Shown piece by piece: positions 8,652-16,777 of a DNA stretch of 44,874 bases. This DNA is from an uncultured Lachnospiraceae bacterium (GTDB taxonomy: Bacteria; Bacillota; Clostridia; Lachnospirales; Lachnospiraceae). Under the pieces are notes generated by a model. It did not search any database. It saw only the letters and a program-made list of their open reading frames with translations, and had not been told where the DNA came from. Within the stretch, counting starts at the first letter, position 1. Every line of letters starts with the position of its first letter. The position numbers were made by a program, and so were the translations under genes. Where the stretch lies: NCBI GenBank assembly GCA_947624875.1, contig CANQMA010000010.1, forward strand, positions 1-44,874, in the 5' to 3' direction.

Positions 8652-9656
8652 ATGCATATGGCAGACGCTCTGTTGTCTCCTGCAGTTGCAGGAACAATGT
8701 ATGCCGCTTCAGGGATTGCGGCAGGATATTCTATCAAAAAAGGACGAAAATACAACCAGCCGGAAAAAATTCCGGTGATGGGTGTGACGGGAGCCTTTGT
8801 TTTTGCGGCACAGATGATTAACTTTACGATACCGGGAACCGGTTCTTCGGGACATTTGTGCGGCGGAATGCTGCTTGCGGGTATTTTAGGACCGGAAGCA
8901 GGATTTCTTACGATGATTGGCATTCTGTTCATTCAGTGTCTGCTTTTTGCAGACGGAGGACTGCTGGCGTTTGGCGCAAATGTCTGGAACATGGCATTTT
9001 ACGGCTGCTTTGTCGGTGGAATGATTATCTGGCGGCTGTTTATGAAAAACGGAATGTCAAAAGGAAAAATTATAGCAGCGTCGGTTTTGGGAAGTATTGT
9101 GTCGCTCCAGCTGGGAGCCTTTAGCGTCACGCTCGAAACGCTTGCTTCCAATATTACTGAACTTCCGTTTCCGGTATTTGTCAGTGTGATGCAGCCGATT
9201 CATCTTGTAATCGGACTTGTGGAAGGACTGATTACTGCAGCGGTGCTTGTGTTTGTCTATGAGGCACGACCACAGCTTTTGTGGTGTTACCATGGAAACG
9301 ATGTGAAAAACAGAATATCGCCGACGGGAATTGTCGCCATTTTTGCGGTTGTTGCGGCAGTCATTGCAGGACTCGTTTCTCTGTATGCTTCTGCCTTTCC
9401 GGACGGTTTGGAATGGTCGATTGAGAAAGTGGCAAAAACAGCAGAACCGGGGGCTTTTGGAGGAGTTTACGATATTGCAGGTAAAATACAGAATGCGGCG
9501 TCCGTGCTGCCCGATTATCAGTTTGCCGGAAATACATCACCGGCGGGCACTTCTTTTTCGGGAATGATTGGAGGAATTGTTGTCTTTGCACTCTGTATTG
9601 CGCTTTGCTATGGATTAAAGTTATTTAGGAAAAAGAAATCGGATGGACAGGCTTGA
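8652..9656 (+). CDS. cbiM: CbiM-type metal ECF transporter, fused to a PDGLE domain
   Basis: CbiM is the substrate-binding membrane subunit of the cobalt (or nickel) ECF transporter. The start MHMADALLSP carries the conserved His2 that helps bind metal; GSSGHLCGGML is a second family motif. About six hydrophobic segments follow. From about residue 240 a C-terminal part with the literal PDGLEWSIEKV motif is the PDGLE/CbiN-like domain, so the small accessory subunit is fused. I start at 8652 (335 aa) because GAGGAGAG lies 7 bases upstream and the family begins at this Met; the frame extends 17 codons further. It overlaps cbiQ by 14 bases. Confidence 0.93.
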   Translation: MHMADALLSPAVAGTMYAASGIAAGYSIKKGRKYNQPEKIPVMGVTGAFVFAAQMINFTIPGTGSSGHLCGGMLLAGILGPEAGFLTMIGILFIQCLLFADGGLLAFGANVWNMAFYGCFVGGMIIWRLFMKNGMSKGKIIAASVLGSIVSLQLGAFSVTLETLASNITELPFPVFVSVMQPIHLVIGLVEGLITAAVLVFVYEARPQLLWCYHGNDVKNRISPTGIVAIFAVVAAVIAGLVSLYASAFPDGLEWSIEKVAKTAEPGAFGGVYDIAGKIQNAASVLPDYQFAGNTSPAGTSFSGMIGGIVVFALCIALCYGLKLFRKKKSDGQA

Positions 9657-10455
9657 AAGGGCTATTGCTGTATTACATGAGATGGATTGGGAATCGGGAA
9701 AAAGGAGCAGTGATAGCTGTATCAGTCCTTTTTCCCGTTTTATCGTTACGCTTTTTTTTATGATTGGCGTCGTTTCTTTTGGAAAATATGAATTGACAGG
9801 GCTGCTACAAATGGTTTTATTTCTTCTGGTCGTCTGTGTCTGGGAGAATATTTCCATCATACAGGGAATCAGGCGGTGCCGCATTTTGATTGTTTTGGTG
9901 TTTTTTGTGGGAATTGCAAATCCTTTTTTTGACCGGACAGTGGCGGTAGTTTTTGGAAATTTTGCGGTGACATATGGAATGATCTCGATGCTTACCCTTT
10001 TTTTAAAAGGATTGCTGACCGTCTGCGCGGCTTATGTTCTGATGATTCAGATTGGTATGGAAGGCATCTGTGCGGCGCTTAACACACTGTGTATTCCAAA
10101 AGCAGCAGTCACGATGCTGCTGTTAATGTACCGGTATCTGATTGTTTTTCTAAAAGAGTTTCAGAGAATGTCACAGGCTTACCGTCTGCGCGGCAGAGGC
10201 GGCAGAGGAATTCATATTTCTGCGTGGGGTTCTTTTGCAGGACATCTGCTTTTGCGCAGCATTGATCGTGCAAATGAAGTCAGCGACAGTATGAAACTGC
10301 GCGGGTATGATGGCAGTTTCCGCTATGAATCAGAGCGTATCAGGGAGCGGACCTCGATTCCATACAGCGTACTGTATGTAGTGTGCTGCAGCGCGGCTTT
10401 GATCCTGCTTCGTTTTGTACCAATTTTTCATTTAGTCGGAACCCTTTTTATATAG
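9643..10455 (+). CDS. cbiQ: CbiQ-type ECF transporter transmembrane subunit
   Basis: The 270-residue product is the coupling (T) subunit of the metal ECF transporter. It has several hydrophobic segments and two cytoplasmic coupling motifs, RLRGRGG (about 182-188) and MKLRGYDG (about 217-224), which fit the Arg-Gly coupling helices that contact the ATPase. It overlaps cbiM by 14 bases, indicating translational coupling; only a weak AGGA precedes its ATG inside cbiM. cbiO follows after 32 bases. Confidence 0.93.
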   Translation: MDRLERAIAVLHEMDWESGKRSSDSCISPFSRFIVTLFFMIGVVSFGKYELTGLLQMVLFLLVVCVWENISIIQGIRRCRILIVLVFFVGIANPFFDRTVAVVFGNFAVTYGMISMLTLFLKGLLTVCAAYVLMIQIGMEGICAALNTLCIPKAAVTMLLLMYRYLIVFLKEFQRMSQAYRLRGRGGRGIHISAWGSFAGHLLLRSIDRANEVSDSMKLRGYDGSFRYESERIRERTSIPYSVLYVVCCSAALILLRFVPIFHLVGTLFI

Positions 10456-10487
10456 ACCACATTTTTCTGCAAAGAGGAAAGCAAATC

Positions 10488-11225
10488 ATGACAAAAATTT
10501 TGATAGAAAATTTAACTTTTGCATATCAGAAAAATAATCCTGTGCTGCGCAGAATTAATCTTGAAATAAGCAGTGGAGAATCCGTCGGTATTATTGGCGC
10601 AAACGGCGCCGGAAAATCAACATTGTTAAAAATTTTAATTGGGCTCTTGCCTGAATATGAGGGCAATGTTAAAATTGGAGAGAACACCGTTTCTAAGAAA
10701 AATCTTGGTGAAATCCGCAGGCAGGCCGGATATGTTTTTCAAGATTCGGAAAGCCAGTTGTTTTTATCGACAGTATATGAAGATGTGGCTTTCGGACCAA
10801 AGAATTATGGTTACCCGAAAGAAGAGGTCCAAAAACGGGTTTTCGAAGCCCTGACAAAGACCGGGATTGAGAATCTGGCACAACGCCCTATTTACAGTCT
10901 CTCCGGCGGGCAGAAAAAACTGGCATCCATTGCGACGATTCTTGCGCTGACACCGGAAATCATTTTGTTAGATGAGCCGAGCATTGCGCTTGATCCCAAA
11001 AACAGGAGAAATCTGATTCGGGTCATCAATGAAATTGAAGGGACAAAAGTGATTGCCAGTCATGATCTGGATATGGTCTGGGATACCTGCAGCAGGGTAG
11101 TGCTGTTATCGGAAAATCAGATTATCCGGGATGGGAATGCAAAAGAGATTTTGTCTGACCAGGAACTATTGGAAACGCACGGGTTGGAATTACCCTTATC
11201 ATTACAAAGAAAACAGGAGGAATAG
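10488..11225 (+). CDS. cbiO: CbiO-type ECF transporter ATPase
   Basis: This 245-residue ABC ATPase powers the CbiMQ transporter. Walker A is GANGAGKST at 37-45, the Q-loop is FQDSESQLF near 84-92, the signature LSGGQ lies at 138-142, Walker B IILLDEP at 158-164 with catalytic Glu163, and the switch His is H192. I start at 10488 because GAGGAAA lies 8 bases upstream and MTKILIENLTF is the usual family start; the open frame extends upstream into cbiQ only by chance. The next small gene starts 3 bases after its stop. Confidence 0.95.
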   Translation: MTKILIENLTFAYQKNNPVLRRINLEISSGESVGIIGANGAGKSTLLKILIGLLPEYEGNVKIGENTVSKKNLGEIRRQAGYVFQDSESQLFLSTVYEDVAFGPKNYGYPKEEVQKRVFEALTKTGIENLAQRPIYSLSGGQKKLASIATILALTPEIILLDEPSIALDPKNRRNLIRVINEIEGTKVIASHDLDMVWDTCSRVVLLSENQIIRDGNAKEILSDQELLETHGLELPLSLQRKQEE

Positions 11226-11228
11226 AAG

Positions 11229-11447
11229 ATGGCAACTGAAAAAGAAATAGACGATTTAATCGCTATGCTGGATGGAAAAATGGAAAATGGAACCGGAAGA
11301 GTACGCGTGCGCACATCAGAAGATGTCAAAGAAGGAGAAATGATATCCGTACATCATCATGGAAGATGTGATGTCGGAAGCGCATGGGCTACGGGAAAGG
11401 TTCAAAATGAAGAATGCATTGATGTTCCACCGCTTGAGGAGGAATAA
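11229..11447 (+). CDS. Small His/Cys protein linked to cbiMQO, 72 aa
   Basis: This 72-residue acidic protein starts 3 bases after cbiO, with the AGGAGG binding site inside the cbiO stop region. An N-terminal helix-like part (ATEKEIDDLIAMLDGKM) is followed by a short strand-rich part and a cluster SVHHHGRCDVGSAWATG (residues 40-56), then one more Cys (C63). Three adjacent His and two Cys suggest metal binding, and the position in a cobalt/nickel transporter operon suggests a metallochaperone or regulator; both are inference. It has no signal peptide or membrane segment. I do not recognise a named family. Confidence 0.75.
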   Translation: MATEKEIDDLIAMLDGKMENGTGRVRVRTSEDVKEGEMISVHHHGRCDVGSAWATGKVQNEECIDVPPLEEE

Positions 11448-11449
11448 AA

Positions 11450-11869
11450 ATGCTGACAGACAAAAGATTTATCATAGTCACGGGCGTTATCTGTATTCTG
11501 CCTGTGATCGCAGGAATCTTTTTGTGGAGCAGACTGCCTGAATCTATGGCGACCAGTTTCACATGGGATGGAGTTCCCACCGCATACCATCCAAAATGGT
11601 TTGCAGTGTTTGTAATCCCGTTGATGATTACAGCGGTTCACGGTCTTTGCGCATTCAGTGTTCTAAAGCGTGAGGACTATGGAAATTTTCGCGCATTGGG
11701 ATACGGATGGGCGATTCTTATCTGTCCTGTGATTTCAATATTTGCCGGCGTTTCGCTGTACGCCTATGGGTTAGGCTATGATATTTCATTGACTTTTATC
11801 AGCGTAAGTGTTGTCGTGGCAATCACGCTGATATATGGGATTCGGATGTTCTTGAAAAACAGGAAATAA
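11450..11869 (+). CDS. DUF1648-type membrane protein
   Basis: The 139-residue product has four hydrophobic segments and, after the first, the motif RLPESMATSFTWDGVP with PKWFAVF, which is typical of DUF1648 domains such as the N-terminal part of SdpI-like proteins. The function is unknown; SdpI gives immunity to a killing factor, but the immunity domain is not seen here. The gene starts 2 bases after the small His/Cys gene, whose last codons contain the GAGGAGG binding site, so it is translationally coupled to the cbi operon. mgtE follows after 54 bases. Confidence 0.75.
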   Translation: MLTDKRFIIVTGVICILPVIAGIFLWSRLPESMATSFTWDGVPTAYHPKWFAVFVIPLMITAVHGLCAFSVLKREDYGNFRALGYGWAILICPVISIFAGVSLYAYGLGYDISLTFISVSVVVAITLIYGIRMFLKNRK

Positions 11870-11923
11870 TCCGGTTTCGATATTGACGCCACAGGTTTGT
11901 AACGCACTGAAAGGAGGAGTAAA

Positions 11924-13525
11924 ATGGACAAAGAGAATATTGACATGAAAAATGAATGGACTGCCGTGAATGACTCAGAGGAAAACAGTTCCATTCAAAA
12001 TAATAAATATCCATCTGCGCCGGATGTGGAAAAGCAGGAAGCGGAAGCATCGAAACAGCAGAAGTCCGTAACAGAAACTGCTCCTGAAGTGGAAAACAGG
12101 GAAACGACTCCTGAGGTGGAAAACGGGGAAACAACTCCGGAAAGAGTGGATTATTCGGAAGAAATTATTGATATTATCCGAAGCCACGAGCCTCCGGCGG
12201 AAAAGAAAGAAGCACTGAATGATTATCATGAAAATGATATCGCTGCTGTTTTAGAAGTGCTCGATGTCAAGGAAAGAAAGCGGCTTTATGCGCTGCTTGG
12301 CATTGATAAAGTATCAGATATCTTCGCCTATCTGGATGATCCGGAACAATTTATCGAGGAACTCGACGATGAGTTGGCAGCGGACATTCTTGAAAACATG
12401 GAGCCGGATGACGCGGTTGACATTCTGGAAGAACTGGAAGACGAAAAGAGTGAAGCCCTCATCCAGTTAATGGAGGACGAGGCAAGAGAAGATATCGATT
12501 TGATTCAGTCATATGACGACGATGAAATCGGAAGCAAGATGACAACCAACTTTGTGACGCTGGAATTGGGATTAACGATTCAGCAGGCGATGAAAAGTAT
12601 GGTTCGTCAGGCGGCGGACAATGATAACATTACCACCCTGTATGTTCTCGACAGAGACGGAACCTTTTATGGCGCTATTGATTTGACCGATTTGATTGTC
12701 GCAAGAAAATATGTGGATTTGGAGACTTTGGTCACGACTTCCTATCCGTTTGTTTACGACCACGAAACGATTGCGGATGTAATCGAGGAACTCAAAGATT
12801 ATTCCGAAGATTCAATCCCTGTTCTCGATAAAGATAAACATATTCTTGGCGTTATCACGTCACAGGACATGACGGAAATCGTAGACGAGGAGATGGGAGA
12901 GGACTATGCAAAACTCGCTGGTTTGACCGAGGAGGAAGATTTAAAAGAACCACTTCTTGCCAGCTTGAAAAAAAGAATTCCGTGGCTGATTGTTCTGTTG
13001 TTTTTAGGAATGATTGTCGCCACAGTGACGGGAAGTTTTGAAAGAGTCATCGCGGGAATTCCTATGATTGTATTCTTTCAATCCGTTATTCTGGGAATGT
13101 CCGGTAATGTAGGAACCCAGACATTGGCGGTAACAATCCGCGTGTTGATGGATGAAGAACTCAACACCAAGCAGCAGTTTGCATTTGTTTTTAAGGAAAT
13201 GAGGATTGGTTTTTGCAACGGCTTAATCGTAGGACTGATTTCGATTGTGACAACCGGCATGTATATACATTTTATCAAGCATGTTCCAATGAAGTATGCT
13301 TTTGCCATGTCTGTATGTATCGGCTGTGCGCTCTGGATTGCAATGATTATTTCCAGTTTTGTAGGTGCGATTGTTCCAATCAGTTTTACAAAACTGCATG
13401 TAGACCCGGCGGTCGCTTCCGGCCCGCTGATTTCTACGATGAACGATTTGGTTGCAGTCGTCACATACTATGGAATGAGCATGATTTTGCTCATCCATGT
13501 GTTAAAGATAGATCAGTTTTTGTGA
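11924..13525 (+). CDS. mgtE: Magnesium transporter MgtE
   Basis: MgtE is a magnesium channel gated by cytoplasmic magnesium. In 533 residues one sees an atypical N-terminal extension (1-76), the acidic helical N domain (about 77-205), two CBS domains (about 205-325), the connecting helix and a five-helix membrane domain (351-530). The membrane part holds GMSGNVGTQT (391-400), HVDPAVASGP (492-501) and the selectivity Asp508 in TMNDLV. The extension is hydrophilic and contains two 9-residue repeats, EVENRETTP and EVENGETTP (55-72). AAAGGAGG lies 8 bases before the ATG. Confidence 0.95.
   Translation: MDKENIDMKNEWTAVNDSEENSSIQNNKYPSAPDVEKQEAEASKQQKSVTETAPEVENRETTPEVENGETTPERVDYSEEIIDIIRSHEPPAEKKEALNDYHENDIAAVLEVLDVKERKRLYALLGIDKVSDIFAYLDDPEQFIEELDDELAADILENMEPDDAVDILEELEDEKSEALIQLMEDEAREDIDLIQSYDDDEIGSKMTTNFVTLELGLTIQQAMKSMVRQAADNDNITTLYVLDRDGTFYGAIDLTDLIVARKYVDLETLVTTSYPFVYDHETIADVIEELKDYSEDSIPVLDKDKHILGVITSQDMTEIVDEEMGEDYAKLAGLTEEEDLKEPLLASLKKRIPWLIVLLFLGMIVATVTGSFERVIAGIPMIVFFQSVILGMSGNVGTQTLAVTIRVLMDEELNTKQQFAFVFKEMRIGFCNGLIVGLISIVTTGMYIHFIKHVPMKYAFAMSVCIGCALWIAMIISSFVGAIVPISFTKLHVDPAVASGPLISTMNDLVAVVTYYGMSMILLIHVLKIDQFL
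12086..12139 (+). repeat. Two 27-bp direct repeats in mgtE
   Basis: Two in-frame 27-bp units encode EVENRETTP and EVENGETTP in the extra N-terminal tail of MgtE. The units differ by a few bases, so this is a slightly aged tandem duplication. Confidence 0.7.
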
Positions 13526-13595
13526 GAAAAAACAAAAAAGATACTGGTCACAAAAGCATAGACATACATCAGTAAACAGGAGGTAATCAAAAATT

Positions 13596-14837
13596 ATGGA
13601 AAGAGCAAAAAAACTATTTGCAGTCATGTTGGTATGTGTATTATCATTGTCACTATTGCCAACGGTAACAACCTGTGCAGCAGGGAAAGTCAAACTAAAT
13701 AAAACAAAGGCGACCATTTATGTGGGAAGGACAGTGCAGTTAAGAGTGAAGAACACCAGGAAAAAAGTAAGATGGAGCACATCCAACAAAAAAGTTGTGA
13801 CCGTAACAGGAAAAGGAAAAGTCAAAGGAAAGAAGACGGGAAATGCAACGGTTACCGCAAAAGTCGGAAAGAAAAAGTATAAGTGTAAGATTACAGTAAA
13901 GAAAAAAACAAGAAAAACACAGACTTCACTGACAATAGAACAATTTTTGAAGGGACTTGTAAAACAGAAAAATGCAGAGCAGCCTGAAATAACAATGTGG
14001 CCCAAAGAATGGCAAACAGCAGAATCGGAAGAACCAACAACACAACAGCAAACAACAGAACCGGAAGAACCGACAATCGTACCAATTACTGGGACAGAAG
14101 GAAAAAATAAAGCGGACGTTCAGATATTAACAAATATCATAAATGAGCAGAGAGTTCTTGATGCAGATGTCAGACCGGATTTGAATTCTGACCAGTATGT
14201 ATGGGAGTATGTAAGTAATGAAGATACGGATCTGAGGTTGGTAGGCATTTCGTGGGCAGGAGTAAATTTAACAGGAAAAATATCCTTTGATGGATTAGAG
14301 GAGTTAACATCACTGAATTGTGGTTATGATTCGCAGACAAAAAAGACTAATCAGATTATGGAGTTGGATGTAAGAAATAACAAAGAGTTAACATCATTGG
14401 ATTGCTCATATAATGACTTGACAGAGTTGGATGTCAGTAACAACGTGAAATTGACATCTCTGAATTGTAAATGTAATGACTTGACAGAACTGGACGTAAG
14501 AGCCAACATAGAGTTAACATCATTGGATTGCTCATATAATGGCTGGACAGAACTGGACGTCAGTAACAACGTGAAATTGACATATTTGGATTGTGAATGC
14601 AATGGCTTGACAGAACTGGATGTCAGCCACAACACGGAGTTGACATATTTGAACTGCAATATGAACCGGCTGACAGAACTGGATGTCAGCCATAACACAG
14701 AGCTGAAAACTTTATGGTGCGCTAGTAAGCAAGTGTCGAAATTGGATTTAAGTAGCAATCAAAAATTAACTTTTCTTGGATGTTATAAAGGGATGATTGT
14801 AATTAATTATTGTGGTGCCATCTCGAGATTTGAATAA
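13596..14837 (+). CDS. Secreted Big2-like and Cys-type leucine-rich-repeat protein
   Basis: A Sec signal peptide (about 1-29, cleaved near TTCAAG) leads into a very basic Ig-like Big2 domain (about 31-105: KLNKTKATIYVGRTVQL and a WSTSNKKVVTVTG core). A Thr/Glu/Gln-rich linker spans about 125-165. The C-terminal part has leucine-rich repeats of exactly 21 residues with the pattern LTxLxCxxNxLTELDVSxN, as in internalin-J-type repeats with an inward Cys ladder. There is no LPXTG or other anchor at the C-terminus. It is probably exported and binds cell wall or other surfaces. AGGAGG precedes the ATG. The next gene, also secreted, lies 94 bases on. Confidence 0.85.
   Translation: MERAKKLFAVMLVCVLSLSLLPTVTTCAAGKVKLNKTKATIYVGRTVQLRVKNTRKKVRWSTSNKKVVTVTGKGKVKGKKTGNATVTAKVGKKKYKCKITVKKKTRKTQTSLTIEQFLKGLVKQKNAEQPEITMWPKEWQTAESEEPTTQQQTTEPEEPTIVPITGTEGKNKADVQILTNIINEQRVLDADVRPDLNSDQYVWEYVSNEDTDLRLVGISWAGVNLTGKISFDGLEELTSLNCGYDSQTKKTNQIMELDVRNNKELTSLDCSYNDLTELDVSNNVKLTSLNCKCNDLTELDVRANIELTSLDCSYNGWTELDVSNNVKLTYLDCECNGLTELDVSHNTELTYLNCNMNRLTELDVSHNTELKTLWCASKQVSKLDLSSNQKLTFLGCYKGMIVINYCGAISRFE
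14388..14765 (+). repeat. Six 63-bp tandem repeats encoding leucine-rich repeats
   Basis: Units start at 14388, 14451, 14514, 14577, 14640 and 14703, each 63 bp, coding for 21 residues beginning at LTS/LTY/LKT. Units 1 and 3 share long identical stretches, as do 4 and 5, indicating recent duplication; unit 6 is more diverged. A partial seventh starts at 14766. Confidence 0.9.
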
Positions 14838-14931
14838 CAATTAAGATACCGAAAGGACGGTATTATGATAAAATAGTTTGGTTAATATAGATTGCCAATA
14901 ATACAGACATAAGAGAAAGGACGGACAGCTT

Positions 14932-16122
14932 ATGAAATCTATGAAGTATATCATTGTAACAGGGGTCATTGCAGCAGGCATGTATGTTGGAACATTGCAA
15001 CTGATTCCAAATACGACTCAGACGATTGCAGGGGAAGAAATTTCAAAAACAGAAGATGTTTCAGAGGAAAACACTGTCGAAGAAACAGAAATCATCGATA
15101 GTTCAAGCAATGAAAATTCTTTAGAAACTTTTTTTTCACAAAGTATCGAAGTAACAACTGCAATAAACGGAGACACGAATGCAAATTCTATCGAAACAAA
15201 ACAAAAGGGATATGTTATCGTGGAAGAAAAAGAAGGTTTGAGAGTATATTATAATGGTAAACTTCAGAAAAAAATGTATATGACAATTTTAAAAGAAAAG
15301 GAACAGTATCGCGTCGTTTCCCCAACCAATAAAAAAGCTTTTGTCTATTATCTTAATCGTACCGGTATTGGAAAAAAATATACGAAGAATGGAATTATAA
15401 AAATTCATTATAAGAAAAAGAAGTCAAAGCGGCTCTGTCGGAAGGGAAAAGTATATTGCGGATGGTACAAAAAAGGCGAGAATCAATATTATTATCTCTC
15501 TGGAAAGATGGCAAAAGGCTGGCAGAAAATTCATAAACATTATTACTATTTTAGCCGAAACAAAAAGAAGGAAGGGCAAATGCAGGTGAATAAAATCATT
15601 TATGGAGACAAAGCTTATTATGTCGATAAGAGTGGCGTCAGGGTAACTTCCAAAGATATTCGCCTTGCAGTTGCCTATGTCATAAAGCATACAGACAGAC
15701 ATTCATCCGCAGCACAAAAAATGTATACCTGTTATAGTTATCTATGGAGAAATTATTCATATCAACGATTCTACGGGATTCCGACTGCAAAAGATTTGCC
15801 CGGATATGAGACCGATATGCTTTCCTATGGCAGCGGAAACTGCTTCCGGTTTGCTACCACTTTTGCATATCTTGCAAAAGTGTTAGGCTATCAAAGCAGG
15901 GTCGCAGTTGGAAACATTTCTGCAGCAGCAGGTGGTATGACTCCTCATGGATGGACAGAAATTAAGGTTGATGGCTACTGGTATATGTGCGACCCGGATA
16001 TGCAGAAAGAAATACCATCAGTCAATTGTTATATGAAAACCGCTGCAACGTACCGGTACCGACATAACTGTTTTCACCGCTACACCATTTCGGTAAATAA
16101 AGGCAAGGTTCATTGGAAATAA
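14932..16122 (+). CDS. Secreted transglutaminase-like protein
   Basis: An N-terminal hydrophobic segment (about 5-24) acts as signal or anchor, followed by an acidic Ser/Glu/Asn-rich stretch (35-90). A middle part rich in Lys and Tyr (about 155-240) contains GWYKKGENQYYYLSG and GWQKIHKHYYYF, which look like cell-wall-binding repeats. The C-terminal domain (about 245-396) has the transglutaminase/protease triad: C304 in SGNCFRFA, H339 in TPHGWTEI and D354 in CDPDMQ. It may crosslink or cut protein or peptidoglycan peptides outside the cell. An AGGACGG sequence lies upstream of the ATG. It ends 7 bases before the convergent ECF gene. Confidence 0.82.
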   Translation: MKSMKYIIVTGVIAAGMYVGTLQLIPNTTQTIAGEEISKTEDVSEENTVEETEIIDSSSNENSLETFFSQSIEVTTAINGDTNANSIETKQKGYVIVEEKEGLRVYYNGKLQKKMYMTILKEKEQYRVVSPTNKKAFVYYLNRTGIGKKYTKNGIIKIHYKKKKSKRLCRKGKVYCGWYKKGENQYYYLSGKMAKGWQKIHKHYYYFSRNKKKEGQMQVNKIIYGDKAYYVDKSGVRVTSKDIRLAVAYVIKHTDRHSSAAQKMYTCYSYLWRNYSYQRFYGIPTAKDLPGYETDMLSYGSGNCFRFATTFAYLAKVLGYQSRVAVGNISAAAGGMTPHGWTEIKVDGYWYMCDPDMQKEIPSVNCYMKTAATYRYRHNCFHRYTISVNKGKVHWK

Positions 16123-16129
16123 GGCGCTG

Positions 16130-16690
16130 CTAAAATTTGCGAATAAAAAGTTTCAGCGGAGGCCAGATGACGCACGCCAGAAATACGCCGAACAGTGTGG
16201 TAAAGAGAGGTGCGATATAAAACATATTTCGTACACTGTTAAGCTGTATTACACTTAAAGAAGTTTTCCATGTCGGGATAACCCAGCTGAAAACGAGAAG
16301 TCTCATAACCAGATATTTTAAGACGGCGCCGCCGACCAGAATAAGCGGCAGCAGATTCAACTCATTTTTCTTGCCGGAGATAAACCATGCAGAGAGAATG
16401 AGGATAATGTTTCCAAGCATAATGCAAGGGAGGATGGCGGGAATGGATGCAATAAATCCTCCGCCGGATATGACAAAAGAGATAATCGGTGCGATGATGG
16501 ATAAAATAATCCCGCTCAAAATTCCGCAATAAAGCGTTCCAATAATGAGAATCAGATTGATTAGAATGTCCGTAACGGAAATTCCATAATCAATCACTCG
16601 TAGATTTGGAATCTTTAAAAATCGGATAATCAAAAAACTTAATAGAATCAATAAAACAGTGACAAGAATTTGTTTTGTATTCAGTTTCAT
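16130..16690 (-). CDS. ECF transporter S component, substrate unknown
   Basis: The 186-residue product is almost all membrane: about six hydrophobic segments with charged ends, as in ECF S components. The second half of the first loop (IDYGISVTDILINLILI) and the glycine-rich GTLYCGILSGI are typical of the fold. The substrate is not predictable from sequence. I start at 16690 because GGAGG lies 5 bases upstream of this ATG; the longer frame from 16753 runs through the hairpin described at 16729-16770. It is downstream of the hydrogenase gene on the same strand, possibly in one transcript. Confidence 0.75.
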   Translation of the reverse strand: MKLNTKQILVTVLLILLSFLIIRFLKIPNLRVIDYGISVTDILINLILIIGTLYCGILSGIILSIIAPIISFVISGGGFIASIPAILPCIMLGNIILILSAWFISGKKNELNLLPLILVGGAVLKYLVMRLLVFSWVIPTWKTSLSVIQLNSVRNMFYIAPLFTTLFGVFLACVIWPPLKLFIRKF

Positions 16691-16728
16691 AAATGCCTCC
16701 CATAATATTTGTGAGTTTGGGTTTTCTG

Positions 16729-16770
16729 AACCGGAAACAGAATCGTAATCCATCGATTTTGTTCCCGGTT
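16729..16770. repeat. 17-base inverted repeat between hydrogenase and ECF gene
   Basis: Arms 16729-16745 and 16754-16770 pair with one mismatch and one wobble around an 8-base loop. On the minus strand the hairpin stands 8 bases after the hydrogenase stop and about 40 before the ECF gene and lacks a following T run. On the plus strand it is followed by a T-rich stretch. It may be an attenuator or a stabilising structure. Confidence 0.6.
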
Positions 16771-16777
16771 TCTTTTA

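Noticed and set aside
16691-16753. Longer N-terminus of the ECF S component
   Set aside because: The extension is translated from the hairpin, and GGAGG supports the ATG at 16690.
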